The translations under genes and the position numbers were made by a program. The notes beneath the pieces were generated by a model. It was not told the DNA's origin and made no database searches. It was given only the letters and a program-made list of their open reading frames with translations. From positions 62,001 through 126,000 of the forward strand of contig NTKK01000003.1 in the NCBI GenBank assembly GCA_002457675.1: a stretch of 64,000 nt of DNA. The letters run 5' to 3'. Position 1 is the stretch's first letter, and each line of letters opens with the position of its first letter. The stretch comes from Bacteroidetes bacterium MED-G17 (GTDB lineage: Bacteria; Bacteroidota; Bacteroidia; NS11-12g; UBA9320). This document shows positions 9,508 to 17,359 of the stretch, piece by piece.

Positions 9508-9778
9508 TTCATTGTGTTGGGGATCGTCTTTGGATACATTTTGCAACAGAAAAACAAGATTTGAAATAAATGAAGATGGTGAAAAATATGTTGCCTATTA
9601 TAAAAAAGGTAAAAGGGTAGGGACGTGGATATTCTTTGATAAATCCCAAAATTTAGCCAAAATAGAGTATTACAGACGAGGTAATCGTATCAAACAATTA
9701 TTTTATGTTCAAGGGGTTTTGAGGGAAACAAGATATAAAAATGGGAGAATACAAAAGCATAAAGGTTGTGGATGTTGA
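9440..9778 (+). CDS. Small exported protein with MORN-like repeats
   Basis: A 112-residue protein without a name I recognise. It starts with a strongly hydrophobic stretch (about 10-28) that looks like a signal peptide or anchor, though with no basic residue before it. The remainder reads as MORN-like repeats (YYKKGKRVGTWIFFDKSQN, then EYYRRGNRIKQLFY and RYKNGRIQ) and ends in KGCGC. The GTG at 9440 overlaps uppP by 68 nt; a GTG at 9464 is an equally good start and would give MWHSWLLLLF. Such repeats usually form short beta-hairpin rods in envelope proteins. It probably shares the uppP transcript. Confidence 0.7.
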   Translation: MALLIIVGVWHSWLLLLFLLVFSSLCWGSSLDTFCNRKTRFEINEDGEKYVAYYKKGKRVGTWIFFDKSQNLAKIEYYRRGNRIKQLFYVQGVLRETRYKNGRIQKHKGCGC

Positions 9779-9819
9779 TGTCAATAAATTTATTCCATGC
9801 TGTACAAGTATGTTTCCTA

Positions 9820-10206
9820 TTAATTTTTTAGATATGGGGGGCAAAATTGAAATTCAGGAACTCTTACCTTAAAGGTTTTTTTACTTTCTAGGTCTTGAAA
9901 AGTATAAAGACCTTTCATATTCCCCATTGGAGATTCTATTGGACACCATGAGCTGTATGAATAGGATTCGCCACTTTGTAATATTGGTTGCTCTCCTACA
10001 ACGCCCTCCCCCGTAACAGCTTTATGTGGTGCATGCGTATCTTTAATTATCCAAATTCTGTTTAGTAATTGAACGGTATGTTCGCCATGATTTTCAATAT
10101 GAATACGGTATGCATAGGCAAATTTTTGAGCAGAATAATCTGTGTGTTGTTGCTGAAATTGAACTTCCACAGAAACTTTAATATTTTTAGTAATTGCCCA
10201 AACCAT
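9820..10206 (-). CDS. apaG: ApaG family protein
   Basis: A 128-residue single-domain protein with the immunoglobulin-like ApaG fold. The family segment GEGVVGEQPIL is at 66-76 and is followed by the SxCPIESPMGNMKGLY segment (about 90-106). ApaG proteins are linked genetically to Ap4A hydrolysis and divalent-cation tolerance in enterobacteria, but their biochemical role is not settled. It is a single gene here, divergent from recR and convergent with the MORN-like gene. A -7 box match (TAGATTTG on the minus strand) lies 26 nt before the start. Confidence 0.92.
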   Translation of the reverse strand: MVWAITKNIKVSVEVQFQQQHTDYSAQKFAYAYRIHIENHGEHTVQLLNRIWIIKDTHAPHKAVTGEGVVGEQPILQSGESYSYSSWCPIESPMGNMKGLYTFQDLESKKTFKVRVPEFQFCPPYLKN

Positions 10207-10232
10207 TTTGTGCTATAGGAATAGCTTGTTTA

Positions 10233-10240
10233 CAAATCTA
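10233..10240 (-). promoter_or_regulatory. Possible -7 box for apaG
   Basis: On the minus strand the bases read TAGATTTG, a full match to TAnnTTTG, 26 nt before the apaG ATG. No good -33 TTG box is visible at the usual distance. Confidence 0.35.
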
Positions 10241-10288
10241 CAATGCAAAATAGGAAAGGATTGAATTATTAAACACAAGTTTGTAAAA

Positions 10289-10891
10289 ATGGAGTACTCG
10301 TCTGTTGCAATTGGCAAAGCTGTAGAGGGTTTGTCAAAATTTCCTGGTATTGGCAAAAAAACTGCGCTGCGTATGGCTCTTTATCTATTGCGTTCTGAAA
10401 AGCAAGTTACTTTAGACTTGGCCAAAGCTTTGGTATCATTGGTTGAAGATGTGGTCTTTTGTGAAAGATGTTTTCATATTTCTGAAAAAAAGATTTGTGG
10501 TATTTGTGAAAATTCTGCCCGCGACCAAAAAACCATTTGTGTTGTTAAAGATTTTCAAGATGTATTTGCAATTGAAAGTACCTCTTATTATAAAGGTATA
10601 TACCATGTGCTTAATGGCTTGATATCTCCTTTGGAGGGAATAAGTCCAGAAAAACTGACCGTAGCTGCTTTATTGAAAAGGGTAGAAGAAGAAGAAATTG
10701 AAGAAGTCATTTTGGCGCTGCCAGCCACTATGGATGGCGATACAACTTCGCATTATTTAGTCAATAAATTAGAAGAAGCACGAAGAATCAAGATAACAAC
10801 TATATCAAGGGGAATATCTGTAGGCGGGGAGCTTGATTATGTCGATGAACTTACCTTGGCAAGGTCGATTATTGATCGAAAAAACTATTGA
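10289..10891 (+). CDS. recR: Recombination mediator RecR
   Basis: RecFOR-pathway protein that helps load RecA at gapped DNA. The 200 residues show a helix-hairpin-helix segment (KFPGIGKKTALRMA, 17-30), a four-Cys zinc finger (Cys58, Cys61, Cys70, Cys73), a Toprim region (about 82-175) and the C-terminal GGELDYVDELT segment. In the first Toprim strand, where the family normally has VVE, this protein has VVK (Lys86, codon AAA). The DNA reads cleanly there, so it is a real substitution in this sequence. The 3' end overlaps the convergent ricT by 7 nt. Confidence 0.96.
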   Translation: MEYSSVAIGKAVEGLSKFPGIGKKTALRMALYLLRSEKQVTLDLAKALVSLVEDVVFCERCFHISEKKICGICENSARDQKTICVVKDFQDVFAIESTSYYKGIYHVLNGLISPLEGISPEKLTVAALLKRVEEEEIEEVILALPATMDGDTTSHYLVNKLEEARRIKITTISRGISVGGELDYVDELTLARSIIDRKNY

Positions 10892-12096
10892 AATTTATTT
10901 TTAGATCTTCCTCCATCTCGGCGCTTATTTTTTGGTGTTCGATTTTTAAAATTGCCTCGTTTCTTGCTAGTGGATTTCTGTTTTTTTTCTTTAGACTTTT
11001 TATCAAGCCAGTTTATGTCTTTATCTGCAATTAAATCATCTTTTCCAATTTCAATACCAGAGGTGACACTTTCTTCTATTTCTGATCCTTGGGCTAGTCT
11101 TTCTGGTTTGATGCCTTTTTTGTTTTGTTCTTGAATTTTCTTAACTTCTTTTAGGTCAAGTGCAATCCAATTAGAATTTTGTGGATATGCAAACCACATT
11201 TTTCTGCTAAGTAAATCTACTTTTTGCACTTTCGCTACACCTGCTTGTGTTTCAAGTGTTAGTCGGTCTTCTTGGGGAAATTCATCTAGGGCTTCTAAGT
11301 AGGTATCAAGTTCGAAATTTAAACAGCATTTTAAACGTCCACATTGTCCGGAGAGCTTAAGCATGTTGAGTGATAGTCTTTGTTTTTTTGCTGCACTTAC
11401 ACTCACTACTTTAAAATCTGTTAGCCAGGTGGAGCAGCACAATTCTCTGCCACAAACGCCTATTCCACCTAATCTTGAGGCCTCTTGCCTATAGCTAATT
11501 TGGCGCATTTCAATTCTTGTTTTGAATTGATCAGCATATCTTCTTATAAGTTCCCTAAAATCGACTCTTTTTTCTGCAGTATAGAAGAAAATTACCTTTT
11601 TTCCATCCCCTTGTAATTCAATATCACTTATTTTCATTGATAAGTTGAGTTCAAGAGCAATAACTCGAGCCTCCTCCAACATTTCTTTTTCTTTGGCTTT
11701 ATTTTTTTCTGCTACTTTTTGTTCTTCTTCAGAAGCTTTCCTCAACAATTGCCCGATATGTTCAGAGTTTTCGTCAATACCAGCTTTTCTGAGATGTAGC
11801 TTTACCAACTCTCCTTTGAGGGCTACATGTCCCATGTCCCATCCATTGTTGGTTTTGACAATTACCGGATCACCAGAAAAAAGTTCAATTTCATTGTTGG
11901 TCCTAAAGAACTCTTTCCTACTTCCTTTAAATCTTACTTCCAATACATCAAAAGTTTTATGCCCTGCTGGCATAGCAACTGGACTGAGCCAATCAAATGA
12001 ATTTAATTTATTGCAACCAAAGGTGCCACAGTTTCCGTTGCTTTTGCATCCATTGGGTTTCCCATCACTTTTAGTTCCACAATTCGTACACCCCAT
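10885..12096 (-). CDS. ricT: PSP1-domain protein, RicT/YaaT family
   Basis: A 403-residue PSP1-domain protein related to Bacillus RicT, which in Bacillus works with other Ric proteins and RNase Y on RNA maturation and development. The N-terminus is Cys-rich (six Cys within the first 30 residues), the central region has the family pair GGIGVCGRELCC (about 212-223) and SGQCGRLKCCLNFE (about 248-261), and the C-terminal 60 residues are a Lys/Arg-rich tail. It follows holB by 10 nt, the same order as holB-yaaT in Bacillus. RNase Y, the partner in Bacillus, is also encoded in this window (25922-27463). Its end overlaps recR by 7 nt. Confidence 0.9.
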   Translation of the reverse strand: MGCTNCGTKSDGKPNGCKSNGNCGTFGCNKLNSFDWLSPVAMPAGHKTFDVLEVRFKGSRKEFFRTNNEIELFSGDPVIVKTNNGWDMGHVALKGELVKLHLRKAGIDENSEHIGQLLRKASEEEQKVAEKNKAKEKEMLEEARVIALELNLSMKISDIELQGDGKKVIFFYTAEKRVDFRELIRRYADQFKTRIEMRQISYRQEASRLGGIGVCGRELCCSTWLTDFKVVSVSAAKKQRLSLNMLKLSGQCGRLKCCLNFELDTYLEALDEFPQEDRLTLETQAGVAKVQKVDLLSRKMWFAYPQNSNWIALDLKEVKKIQEQNKKGIKPERLAQGSEIEESVTSGIEIGKDDLIADKDINWLDKKSKEKKQKSTSKKRGNFKNRTPKNKRRDGGRSKNKFQ

Positions 12097-12106
12097 CTAT
12101 ATATAG

Positions 12107-13252
12107 CTATGTTTTTAATTTTAATTGATTATTAATTTCCAAAAATAAGCCAAAAAGAGCAATCTTCAGATGTGCATTTCTTTTGACTTGGTAGGCAGTC
12201 TGATTAATGCTTTTTTGAATTTTATCGATTTTTTCTGGATCAAGAATTTTGCTAAAATTCTGTATAAATGCAAAGTTTGGGTGTTCAATATGTAGGTTTT
12301 GATGCATGTGCTGAAAGGATAAATGGAATATATCTATTAGTTGTGTAAGAAATTGAGAGACCTTTTGTCGGCCTAATGTATTTAAATCATCCACCATCTT
12401 GCCTATGCTCTGTAAATCAAACGAATAGCATCTTCTAAGCCATTTGATAGCAATATCGACTATTTCATCCTGTCCTTCTGAAAACATCTTTAGCGCGGTT
12501 GAAATAATGCCCTTGCTTTGCCATGCCAACTTTTCAGCACTTTCCGTTGGAACATCACAATAATTCGTTAGAATATGAGCCAATTGTTCATTTTTAGGCA
12601 AAGGAATTTTTAGTAATTGACAGCGACTAATGATCGTGGGTAGGAGTGCATTGATATCTTTTACGAGCAGAAAAAAGATTGTTTTTTCTGGAGGTTCTTC
12701 GATCAATTTCAAAAGGCGGTTGCTGCCATCGCCCATCAATTCTGCTTGATAGATTATACTTATTTTATAGGTCCCTTCAAATGCTTTTAAGCCTAGTTTA
12801 CTGCTTATTTTTTTACACTCAGCATGGGTAATATTCCCTTGTTTATTTGCCTCGACAATTTCATCCATCCACTGATTTGGTGTAAAGTACGTGTAAGAGG
12901 AGAGGAAACTTCTCCACTTGGCTATAAAATCGTCACTAATGGGCGCTTTCCCACTTTTCAGACTTACTGTAGGAAATGTAAAATGTATATCAGGGTGGAT
13001 GTTTTGCTTTATTTTTTTACAAGCATGGCATTCATTGCATGGATTATTTGAAATTCTCTTTTGACAAAATAGTAAGCACGAGCATGCCTTTGCTATAGGA
13101 ATTGCTGTGTCTAAATGATTTGAATGGAGTATGTAGGCATGATGCATTTTTGGATTAGAGAAATTTCGAATCAATTTCTCTTTAAAAACTTCGTCAATAT
13201 AAATTTCATCAAAAGACAACTGCGTGGCAAAGAAAGGAAAATGATAAAACAT
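12107..13252 (-). CDS. holB: DNA polymerase III, delta' subunit
   Basis: Clamp-loader subunit of the replicative polymerase, 381 residues. It keeps the zinc module (Cys63, Cys72, Cys75, Cys78), the segment LMGDGSNRLLKLIEEPP and the following FFLL and SRCQLLKIPL segments of the AAA+ core, and a helical C-terminal collar domain. The place of the Walker A loop (about 43-51) reads HSNHLDTAI, without GxxGxGK, so it is not expected to bind ATP; delta' of E. coli is also not an active ATPase. The N-terminus carries about ten residues more than usual before the normal start region. ricT follows 10 nt downstream. Confidence 0.9.
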   Translation of the reverse strand: MFYHFPFFATQLSFDEIYIDEVFKEKLIRNFSNPKMHHAYILHSNHLDTAIPIAKACSCLLFCQKRISNNPCNECHACKKIKQNIHPDIHFTFPTVSLKSGKAPISDDFIAKWRSFLSSYTYFTPNQWMDEIVEANKQGNITHAECKKISSKLGLKAFEGTYKISIIYQAELMGDGSNRLLKLIEEPPEKTIFFLLVKDINALLPTIISRCQLLKIPLPKNEQLAHILTNYCDVPTESAEKLAWQSKGIISTALKMFSEGQDEIVDIAIKWLRRCYSFDLQSIGKMVDDLNTLGRQKVSQFLTQLIDIFHLSFQHMHQNLHIEHPNFAFIQNFSKILDPEKIDKIQKSINQTAYQVKRNAHLKIALFGLFLEINNQLKLKT

Positions 13253-13298
13253 TGTTGGAAATGTTAATATTTTTAGGATTGTGGTTTAATTTGAAAAT

Positions 13299-15764
13299 AT
13301 GAATAAGTGGTTAAACGATGCGAAGCCTCATATTTTGGCTTTGGGCATTTTCGCAGTTTTTATGCTTTTGTTTTTGTTTCCAATGATGAAAGGAGAAAAA
13401 ATAAGACAAGGGGATATTGAAGAATTTATTGGCATGTCGAATGAAGCCACACGACATAATGAAAAAACTGGTGAAAAAACTTATTGGAGTAATGCAATGT
13501 TTGGCGGAATGCCCCACGGATTGCTGGTGAAGGGTAGAGAATACAATTATGCTCATCAGGTAAAAAAAGTAGTAAGCTTGTTTATGAAAGGAGTGAAGTC
13601 ACAATTTTTCTTGGGTTTAATAACATGCTACCTTTTACTGATTTGTTTAGGTGTAAATTATTGGTTGAGTATTCTAGGCAGCTTACTTTTTGCCTTTAAT
13701 ATCAATCATATAGTATTGCTTTCAGCTGGTCATAATACAAAAATTGCGGTGATAGTTGTACTGCCACTTATCCTTCTTGGAACTTTGCTCAGCTTACGAA
13801 AGAAATATCTTTGGGGAGGAGTTTTTGCCTTTTTTGGTGTAAGCTGGGGAATCTACATGAATCACCCTCAGATGCTGTATTACTTCGCCATGTTGTTGGG
13901 CCTTTTCTTGGTGGTTTATATTTCTATTGGAGTATTTAATAAAACATTCAAAAATTGGCTCGCGATTCCTGTGCTTTTGCTTGCGGCGGGCTTAGGTGTG
14001 GTTTCTAATTATGCACAACTAAGATCAACCTTATCTTCTAGTGAGGCTACTATGCGTGGTGCACCAATTTTACAAAATGAGAATCGAGAAGCAAAAAGTA
14101 GTAGTGAGGTAAAAGGTTTGGAGTGGAGCTATGCAATGAACTGGAGCAATGGGTACCTAGATTTGTTAAGCTTGTATATACCAAATATAGTTGGCGGAAG
14201 TTCTAGTGAAAAAATAAATGCAAAATCTGAAACAGGCAAAATACTGCGCCAAAGCGGTGCTAAATCAAAAAATGGCAAAGTTAGAGCGCCCATGTATTGG
14301 GGAAAGTTACCAGTTACAAGTGGCCCTTACTATCTTACAGCTGCCTTAATATTTTTATTTGTGCTCAGCTTCTTTTGGATCGAACATAAATTGAAATACG
14401 CAGTTGTCTCTGCGATTGTTCTAGGATGTTTGGTTTCTATGGGGAGGAATGCGGAATGGCTCAATAGGTTTTTGTTTGATCATTTACCCTTTTTCAATAA
14501 ATTTCGTTCGCCAAATTCATTGATGAATGTCTTGACAACATTCTTCATATTACCAGCATTTTTAGGTTTTCAGTCTTTCTTGAATAGCAAAGATTTAAAC
14601 AAGAAGAAAAAATCCTTGATGAATTCTTTGTTAATTACAGGGGGCATTGGTTTATTCTTTTTAATTTTTTCTTCAACTTTCAATTTTATGGGTGTTGGGG
14701 ACGCTCGATATGAAGGCAGACAACAATGGTTCTTAGATTTATTGATAGAAGATCGAAAACAACTGTTGAAATTTGATATTGGAAGGGTTTTGGTTTTGGT
14801 AGGAATTACCTTTGGCCTATGCTATTTCTTTGTTTTAGGCAAAATAAAACATTCTGCGGCTCTATATATAAGTCTCATTTTTTTAGTCTTAATAGATCTC
14901 ATTGGTATGAAAAACCGATATATCGACTCAGATAGCTATCTATCAGAACAGAATTATAAAAGTCTATTTAACCCAAGATCAGTTGATTTACAAATAAAAA
15001 ATATGGAAACTAAAGGCCGTGGTGCTTACCGAGTTTTGGATATGAGTATCAACACTTTCAATTCTGCCAAAACGTCCTATCATCACAATACCATTGGCGG
15101 TTACTCACCAGCAAAATTACAAAGAATTCAAGATGTAATTGACCAACATATAAGCAAAGGAAATCAGGAGGTACTCAATGCGCTTAATACGAAGTACTTT
15201 ATTGTGAGAGGCAAACAAAATGGCAGTTTACAAGTTCAAATCAATCAATCAGCATATGGCAATGCTTGGTTTGTTGACTCTATTGTTGAAGTAAATAATG
15301 CCAATGAGGAGATCAATAGTTTAAAAGGCTATCGCCTTGATAAAGTAGCAATAGTTAACAAGCAAGATTTTGGGAATATGAAAAGGCATTCTGGTGGAAA
15401 AGGCAGTATAGAATTGGTACAATACATGCCAAACAATTTACAATATAAGGTGAGCGCGCAGTCAGGTGGTCTTGCAGTTTTTTCAGAGATTTGGTATGGC
15501 CCCAACAAAGGTTGGGAAGCATATATCAATGGCGAAAAAATAGATATATTAAGAGCAAATTATATTCTTAGAGCCATAGACCTGCCCAAAGGGGAATATA
15601 CTTTGGAAATGAGGTTTTCTCCTAAGATGGAAGGAAAGAAATTGGCTCAATTTGGTTCAAGTTTGGGCTTGTTGGTATTGCTTTTGGCTCTAATTGTCTC
15701 AATTAGCCCAAAAAATATCAAAATCCGTACTATGTTTGAAACGGATAAAGGATTAGAAGCTTAA
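13299..15764 (+). CDS. YfhO-like GT-C fold membrane protein
   Basis: A large integral membrane protein (821 residues) of the YfhO type common in Bacteroidota. About a dozen membrane segments fill residues 10-550, with an acidic external loop near 35-50 (GDIEEFIGMSNEA) like the catalytic loop of GT-C transferases. A soluble domain follows (about 560-790), and a last membrane segment lies near 795-812. In Bacillus YfhO is needed for glycosylation of lipoteichoic acid; here it probably moves a sugar from a lipid carrier onto an external acceptor. The stop codon is directly followed by the ATG of the next gene, so it heads a three-gene operon. Confidence 0.85.
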   Translation: MNKWLNDAKPHILALGIFAVFMLLFLFPMMKGEKIRQGDIEEFIGMSNEATRHNEKTGEKTYWSNAMFGGMPHGLLVKGREYNYAHQVKKVVSLFMKGVKSQFFLGLITCYLLLICLGVNYWLSILGSLLFAFNINHIVLLSAGHNTKIAVIVVLPLILLGTLLSLRKKYLWGGVFAFFGVSWGIYMNHPQMLYYFAMLLGLFLVVYISIGVFNKTFKNWLAIPVLLLAAGLGVVSNYAQLRSTLSSSEATMRGAPILQNENREAKSSSEVKGLEWSYAMNWSNGYLDLLSLYIPNIVGGSSSEKINAKSETGKILRQSGAKSKNGKVRAPMYWGKLPVTSGPYYLTAALIFLFVLSFFWIEHKLKYAVVSAIVLGCLVSMGRNAEWLNRFLFDHLPFFNKFRSPNSLMNVLTTFFILPAFLGFQSFLNSKDLNKKKKSLMNSLLITGGIGLFFLIFSSTFNFMGVGDARYEGRQQWFLDLLIEDRKQLLKFDIGRVLVLVGITFGLCYFFVLGKIKHSAALYISLIFLVLIDLIGMKNRYIDSDSYLSEQNYKSLFNPRSVDLQIKNMETKGRGAYRVLDMSINTFNSAKTSYHHNTIGGYSPAKLQRIQDVIDQHISKGNQEVLNALNTKYFIVRGKQNGSLQVQINQSAYGNAWFVDSIVEVNNANEEINSLKGYRLDKVAIVNKQDFGNMKRHSGGKGSIELVQYMPNNLQYKVSAQSGGLAVFSEIWYGPNKGWEAYINGEKIDILRANYILRAIDLPKGEYTLEMRFSPKMEGKKLAQFGSSLGLLVLLLALIVSISPKNIKIRTMFETDKGLEA

Positions 15765-16733
15765 ATGAGTAAAAAATTCGCATTAATTGGTGCAGCTGGT
15801 TACATTGCTCCAAGACACATGAAAGCCATTCAAGACACAGACAGTGATTTAGTTGCCGCGGTGGATAAATTTGACTCTGTAGGAGTGATAGATTCCTATT
15901 TCCCAAATGCTTCATTTTTTACAGAGTTTGAGAGGTTTGACCGTCATATTGAAAAGCTTAAAAAAACAGAACAGGGTATTGATTATGTTTCTGTATGCAG
16001 TCCAAATTATTTGCATGATGCACATAGTAGATTTGGCTTGAGGGTAGGATCTGATGTTATATGTGAAAAACCAATTGTGCTTAGGCCGTGGAACATTGAA
16101 GGGCTGCAAGAAATTGAAAAAGAAACAGGAAAGAAAGTATACTCTATTTTGCAACTAAGGCTTCACCCCAGTGTAATTGCGCTTAAAAAGAAAGTAGAAG
16201 ATTCGCCAAAAGATAAAGTATTTGACGTTGACCTTACCTATCTAACTTCAAGGGGGAATTGGTATTTTACCTCTTGGAAAGGTGTAGATAATCAATCCGG
16301 AGGTATAGCTACAAATATTGGGGTGCATTTTTTTGATATGCTTGCGTGGGTTTTTGGCGAGCTTAAGACGAGTAAAGTACATTTACTCTCACACGATCGG
16401 GCTTCTGGTTTTTTGGAATTTAAGAAGGCCCGTGTGCGGTGGTTTCTGAGTATTAACTATGAAGTAATTCCAAACCACATCAAAGAAACTGGTGCCAGAA
16501 CCTACCGTTCTATTTTAATCGAAAATGAAGAATTTGAGTTTAGCGGAGGTTTTACAGAACTTCATACAAAGAGCTATGAACAAATAATTAGTGGCAATGG
16601 GTTTGGTTTGGAAGAAGCAAAAACAGCCATCCATATCGTCCATGATATTCGCTCAAAAGAGCCAATTGGTTTAATTGATGATTACCACCCACTAGCCAAA
16701 ATACCTCTTACCAAGCATCCATTTCAGAAATGA
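15765..16733 (+). CDS. Nucleotide-sugar dehydrogenase, WbpB/WlbA-like (Gfo/Idh/MocA family)
   Basis: NAD-dependent oxidoreductase, 322 residues. The N-terminus reads ALIGAAGYIAPRHMKAIQDT, very like WbpB/WlbA, the 3-dehydrogenases of UDP-GlcNAcA. The EKP motif is at 101-103, the ILQLRLHP segment at 128-135 and the GGIATNIGVHFFD substrate-site segment at 179-191 (His188). These enzymes make a 3-keto sugar that is then aminated for 2,3-diamino sugars of O-antigens. The usual partner aminotransferase and acetyltransferase are not adjacent; a PIG-L deacetylase is. The gene abuts yfhO (TAA then ATG) and overlaps the deacetylase by 4 nt (ATGA). Confidence 0.85.
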   Translation: MSKKFALIGAAGYIAPRHMKAIQDTDSDLVAAVDKFDSVGVIDSYFPNASFFTEFERFDRHIEKLKKTEQGIDYVSVCSPNYLHDAHSRFGLRVGSDVICEKPIVLRPWNIEGLQEIEKETGKKVYSILQLRLHPSVIALKKKVEDSPKDKVFDVDLTYLTSRGNWYFTSWKGVDNQSGGIATNIGVHFFDMLAWVFGELKTSKVHLLSHDRASGFLEFKKARVRWFLSINYEVIPNHIKETGARTYRSILIENEEFEFSGGFTELHTKSYEQIISGNGFGLEEAKTAIHIVHDIRSKEPIGLIDDYHPLAKIPLTKHPFQK

Positions 16734-17359
16734 TAAAAGAAAAAAAAATATTGTGCTTGTCTCCTCATCCCGACGATGTTGAATTTGGTTGTGGAGGAAG
16801 CTTGAATAGATGGGTTAAATACAATGAAATAATTTATGTCGCATTTTCCCCCTGTAATAAATCTTTGCCTAGTGGATTTGCTAAAAATTCTATTTATGAA
16901 GAATGTGACTTATCAACAAAAAGCATGGGTTTAAAGCGTGAAAATGTACTAAAATTTCAATTTCCTGTTAGGGATTTCCCTGAACATAGGCAAGAAATAT
17001 TAGAGGAGATGGTTAAATTGAACAAGTCCTATTCTCCAGATATTGTATTAATGCCCAATGCTTTAGATATTCATCAGGATCATCATCAGATCCATTTGGA
17101 AGGTAAACGTGCATTTAAAAATGCTTCAATTTTGGGCTATGAACTTCCTTGGAATAATTTTGCCACTCAAGCAAACTTTTTTGTAAAGTTGGATGAGGTA
17201 GATGTTTTACAGAAATTAAAGTCAATCGCATGCTATCAATCCCAAAAAAATAGAATTTATGCAAGCGAAGAAAATATAAAATCAGCCCTAATATTCAGGG
17301 GTATGCAGGCCAAGACAAGGTATGCCGAATGTTTTGAAGTAATTCGCTGGCTTATCTAA
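16730..17359 (+). CDS. PIG-L/LmbE family deacetylase
   Basis: Zinc-dependent N-deacetylase family, 209 residues. The metal motif PHPDD is at 12-16, followed by VEFGCGG, and the second metal site HQDHH is at 115-119. Members remove acetyl groups from GlcNAc-type sugars in lipid- or nucleotide-linked form. Its ATG overlaps the stop of the WbpB-like gene (ATGA at 16730-16733), so the two are almost certainly translated together and probably act on the same sugar. The 3' end overlaps the convergent propeller-like gene by 8 nt. The exact substrate cannot be read from the sequence. Confidence 0.85.
   Translation: MIKEKKILCLSPHPDDVEFGCGGSLNRWVKYNEIIYVAFSPCNKSLPSGFAKNSIYEECDLSTKSMGLKRENVLKFQFPVRDFPEHRQEILEEMVKLNKSYSPDIVLMPNALDIHQDHHQIHLEGKRAFKNASILGYELPWNNFATQANFFVKLDEVDVLQKLKSIACYQSQKNRIYASEENIKSALIFRGMQAKTRYAECFEVIRWLI

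Noticed and set aside
9779-9819. Weak stem CATGC/GTATG as a terminator between the MORN-like gene and apaG
   Set aside because: Five base pairs with one G-U and a broken T run; too weak to call.
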